Shown piece after piece: positions 12,937 through 14,630 of a stretch of 14,630 bases of DNA. A program made the position numbers and the translations under genes. Below the pieces are notes generated by a model. The model was not told the origin of the DNA. It ran no database searches and saw only the letters and a program-made list of their open reading frames with translations. Position 1 is the stretch's first letter. The number at the start of each line of letters is the position of its first letter. Source of the DNA: JBNJDW01 sp051745265 (GTDB taxonomy: Bacteria > Pseudomonadota > Alphaproteobacteria > Micavibrionales > CSBR16-224); contig JBNJDW010000024.1 in NCBI GenBank assembly GCA_051745265.1, positions 1 through 14,630 of the forward strand, written 5' to 3'.

Positions 12937-13470
12937 ATGTCACGTTTAGCAAGAAACCCGGTTCCCGTCCTTGACGGTGTTGATGTGACCATCAACGGTC
13001 AGGACGTTATCGTTAAGGGACCAAAGGGCGAAATGAAAACCACACTGATCAAGCAGCTCTCTGCTGAAAAGACAGAGACCGGTATTCTGGTGGGCACAGA
13101 CAGCGAAAAGCCGTTTCATCAGAATATGAAGGGCACAGCCTGGTCTTTGATCAGCGGTATGATCCGTGGCGTTAAAGATGGTTTTGAAAAGAAACTTGAA
13201 ATTAACGGTGTCGGTTACCGGGCGCAGATCCGTGGTAAGGATCTGGTTATGCAGCTTGGCTTCAGCCATGAAATTGTATACCCGCAGCCTGAAGGTGTTA
13301 AAATTGAATGCCCGACCCCGACGGAAATCGTCATCAGCGGCGTTGATAAACAACAGGTTGGTCAGACAGCGTCTGAGATCGTTAAATTCCGTCCGCCGGA
13401 GCCTTATAAAGGTAAGGGGATTAAATACGCCGGTCAGCAGATTCTGCGTAAAGAAGGTAAGAAGAAGTAA
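12937..13470 (+). CDS. rplF: 50S ribosomal protein L6
   Basis: L6 lies near the factor-binding site of the 50S subunit, by the sarcin-ricin loop and the stalk base, and is needed in late assembly. The 177 residues equal the E. coli length. The open frame reaches back into rpsH, but MSRLARNPV at 12937 is the conserved N-terminus and AGAGG (12926-12930) precedes it. The two L6 fold repeats are present. The C-terminus holds GKGIKYAGQQILRKEGKKK, the rRNA-binding basic tail. Confidence 0.96.
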   Translation: MSRLARNPVPVLDGVDVTINGQDVIVKGPKGEMKTTLIKQLSAEKTETGILVGTDSEKPFHQNMKGTAWSLISGMIRGVKDGFEKKLEINGVGYRAQIRGKDLVMQLGFSHEIVYPQPEGVKIECPTPTEIVISGVDKQQVGQTASEIVKFRPPEPYKGKGIKYAGQQILRKEGKKK

Positions 13471-13500
13471 CAATAAGACGTTGCATTAGAGGATAGAACA

Positions 13501-13872
13501 ATGACAGCAAAACGCGCAACACCACAACAAAGACGCGCTCTGCGTAACCGGGCGAAGATTAAAACCGCTTCAATACGCAGCGGACGCCCACGTTTGAGCA
13601 TCTTTCGTTCAAACAATCATATCTTTGCGCAGGTGATCGATGATGTAAAACAGGTTACTGTTGCGTCAGCGTCGACAATTGACAAAGACCTGAAGGGTAA
13701 AGTAAAGAAAACCGCAACAACCGACGCTGCAACCGAAGTTGGAAAACTGGTCGCAGAACGGGCAAAAAAAGCCGGTGTTAAACAGGTCGTTTTTGACCGC
13801 GGTAGTTTTGTATACCATGGCCGGATCAAGGCCCTGGCGGATGCCGCGCGCAATGGCGGATTAGAGTTTTAA
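13501..13872 (+). CDS. rplR: 50S ribosomal protein L18
   Basis: L18 binds 5S rRNA together with L5 and L25 and attaches it to the 50S subunit. The 123 residues are near the usual length. The basic Arg-rich N-terminus (about residues 1-27) contacts 5S rRNA. The core shows RPRLSIFRSNNHIFAQVID and the C-terminus DRGSFVYHGRIKALADAAR. AGAGGA (13488-13493) lies seven bases before the start. The next ribosome binding site, for rpsE, overlaps the rplR stop codon (AAGGA, 13871-13875). Confidence 0.96.
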   Translation: MTAKRATPQQRRALRNRAKIKTASIRSGRPRLSIFRSNNHIFAQVIDDVKQVTVASASTIDKDLKGKVKKTATTDAATEVGKLVAERAKKAGVKQVVFDRGSFVYHGRIKALADAARNGGLEF

Positions 13873-13890
13873 GGAAAGGTACGTAATAAG

Positions 13891-14460
13891 ATGGCACGAG
13901 CTGATAGAGCACAGAATACAGAAGTCGAACTGATCGAACGCCTGGTCGGTATTAACCGCGTTGCCAAAGTGGTAAAAGGTGGCCGTCGTTTCGGTTTTGC
14001 CGCACTTATGGTCGTCGGTGATGGCCGTGGCCGCGTTGGTGTCGGTTCAGGGAAGGCCCGTGAGGTTCCTGAAGCAATTCAGAAAGCGACCATGCAGGCA
14101 AAACGGAATCTGATCCGCGTTCCTTTACGCGAAGGACGTACGCTGCACCATGATGTAAAGGCGCGCTTTGGTGCCGGTAGAGTGATCATGCGTTCAGCAG
14201 AACCTGGTACCGGTATTATTGCCGGTGGTCCATTACGTGCTGTATTTGAAGCGCTTGGCATTCAGGATATTGTTGCCAAGTCCGTAGGATCTGCCAATCC
14301 ATATAACATGGTGAAAGCAGCCTTGTCGGCTCTGGAAAAAATGGAAAGCCCGCGTATGGTTGCGGCCCGCCGTAATAAACGCGTCGGCGAAATTGTGGGA
14401 CGCAAAAGCGAAACACCAGCGTCCGATAAGAAGGACCAAGCCACTGACGGAGAAGCATAA
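13891..14460 (+). CDS. rpsE: 30S ribosomal protein S5
   Basis: S5 lines the mRNA entry channel and affects decoding accuracy and spectinomycin sensitivity. The 189 residues exceed the E. coli length (167). The double-stranded RNA-binding-like domain covers about residues 12-76. The loop RVAKVVKGGRRFGF, where spectinomycin resistance changes occur, has normal length. The C-terminal domain contains GTGIIAGGPLRAVFEALGI. The last 17 or so residues form a polar, charged tail ending ATDGEA. The stop overlaps the next start by one base (TAATG). Confidence 0.96.
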   Translation: MARADRAQNTEVELIERLVGINRVAKVVKGGRRFGFAALMVVGDGRGRVGVGSGKAREVPEAIQKATMQAKRNLIRVPLREGRTLHHDVKARFGAGRVIMRSAEPGTGIIAGGPLRAVFEALGIQDIVAKSVGSANPYNMVKAALSALEKMESPRMVAARRNKRVGEIVGRKSETPASDKKDQATDGEA

Positions 14461-14630
14461 TGGCCGAGGACAAGAAAACAGTTAAAAAAACTGCACCTAA
14501 AAAGACAGCTGCCAAAAAGGCACCTGCAAAAAAAGCTGCGGCAAAAACAACAGCGACCAAAAAAACAGCCGGTAAAACCGTGATTGTAACGCAGGTCGGC
14601 AGCGCTTACATGGAGGGCGACACGCCCGAG
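14460..14630 (+). CDS. rpmD: 50S ribosomal protein L30 with basic N-terminal extension, partial
   Basis: The frame opens at ATG 14460, overlapping the rpsE stop, with GGAG at 14449-14452, and runs off the window after 57 codons. Residues 1-39 are rich in Lys, Ala and Thr. Residues 40-47 (TVIVTQVG) match the start of L30, a small protein on the back of the 50S subunit. The position after rpsE is the standard rpmD place. The bacterial protein normally starts near this match, so the first 39 residues are an extension. The block AAKKAPAKKA (residues 17-26) is identical to residues 91-100 of L29. The residues after the match, SAYMEGDTPE, differ from common L30 sequences, so the identity rests on synteny plus a short match. 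Confidence 0.8.
   Translation, partial: MAEDKKTVKKTAPKKTAAKKAPAKKAAAKTTATKKTAGKTVIVTQVGSAYMEGDTPE

Noticed and set aside
1..14630. Mobile elements, CRISPR arrays, tRNA or rRNA genes, signs of horizontal transfer
   Set aside because: None seen. Gene order, strand and coding style are uniform and the genes are housekeeping.

Overview
The window is a long stretch of the str-S10-spc ribosomal protein superoperon, all on the + strand. It is preceded by the 3' end of an unrelated peptidase gene. The organism is most likely an alphaproteobacterium of moderate GC content. The protein sequences read as alphaproteobacterial (for example the S7 C-terminus ending KAFAHYRW, the zinc-free 101-residue S14, and the Ala/Glu-rich tail on L3). 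The lineage cannot be pinned down further from the sequence alone.

Layout. Bases 1-667 hold the C-terminal catalytic part of a prolyl oligopeptidase (S9A family). Bases 668-1051 hold no protein gene I accept. This gap contains a terminator-like hairpin, a strong sigma70-type promoter (814-842) with phased upstream A-tracts, and an approximately 172-nt leader (849-1020) whose two ends pair over a long distance. The str genes follow: rpsL, rpsG, fusA and tuf. A strong hairpin at 5275-5301 marks the junction to the S10 genes: rpsJ, rplC, rplD, rplW, rplB, rpsS, rplV, rpsC, rplP, rpmC and rpsQ. The spc genes come next: rplN, rplX, rplE, rpsN, rpsH, rplF, rplR, rpsE and the beginning of rpmD, which is cut by the window end. 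Spacers are short, from a 4-nt overlap to 67 nt. No second promoter is obvious, so the 24 genes are probably read largely as one transcript.

Function. The genes supply most of the core of the 30S and 50S subunits plus the two main elongation GTPases, EF-G and EF-Tu. All look intact with the expected key residues. The accessory features are in the details. L29 and S17 carry Lys/Ala-rich C-terminal tails and L30 an N-terminal one, with shared peptide blocks. L3 carries an acidic tail. S12 has unusual residues next to the decoding-centre loop.

I see no new defence, mobile or biosynthetic system here. The most promising undescribed element is the structured RNA leader in front of rpsL.
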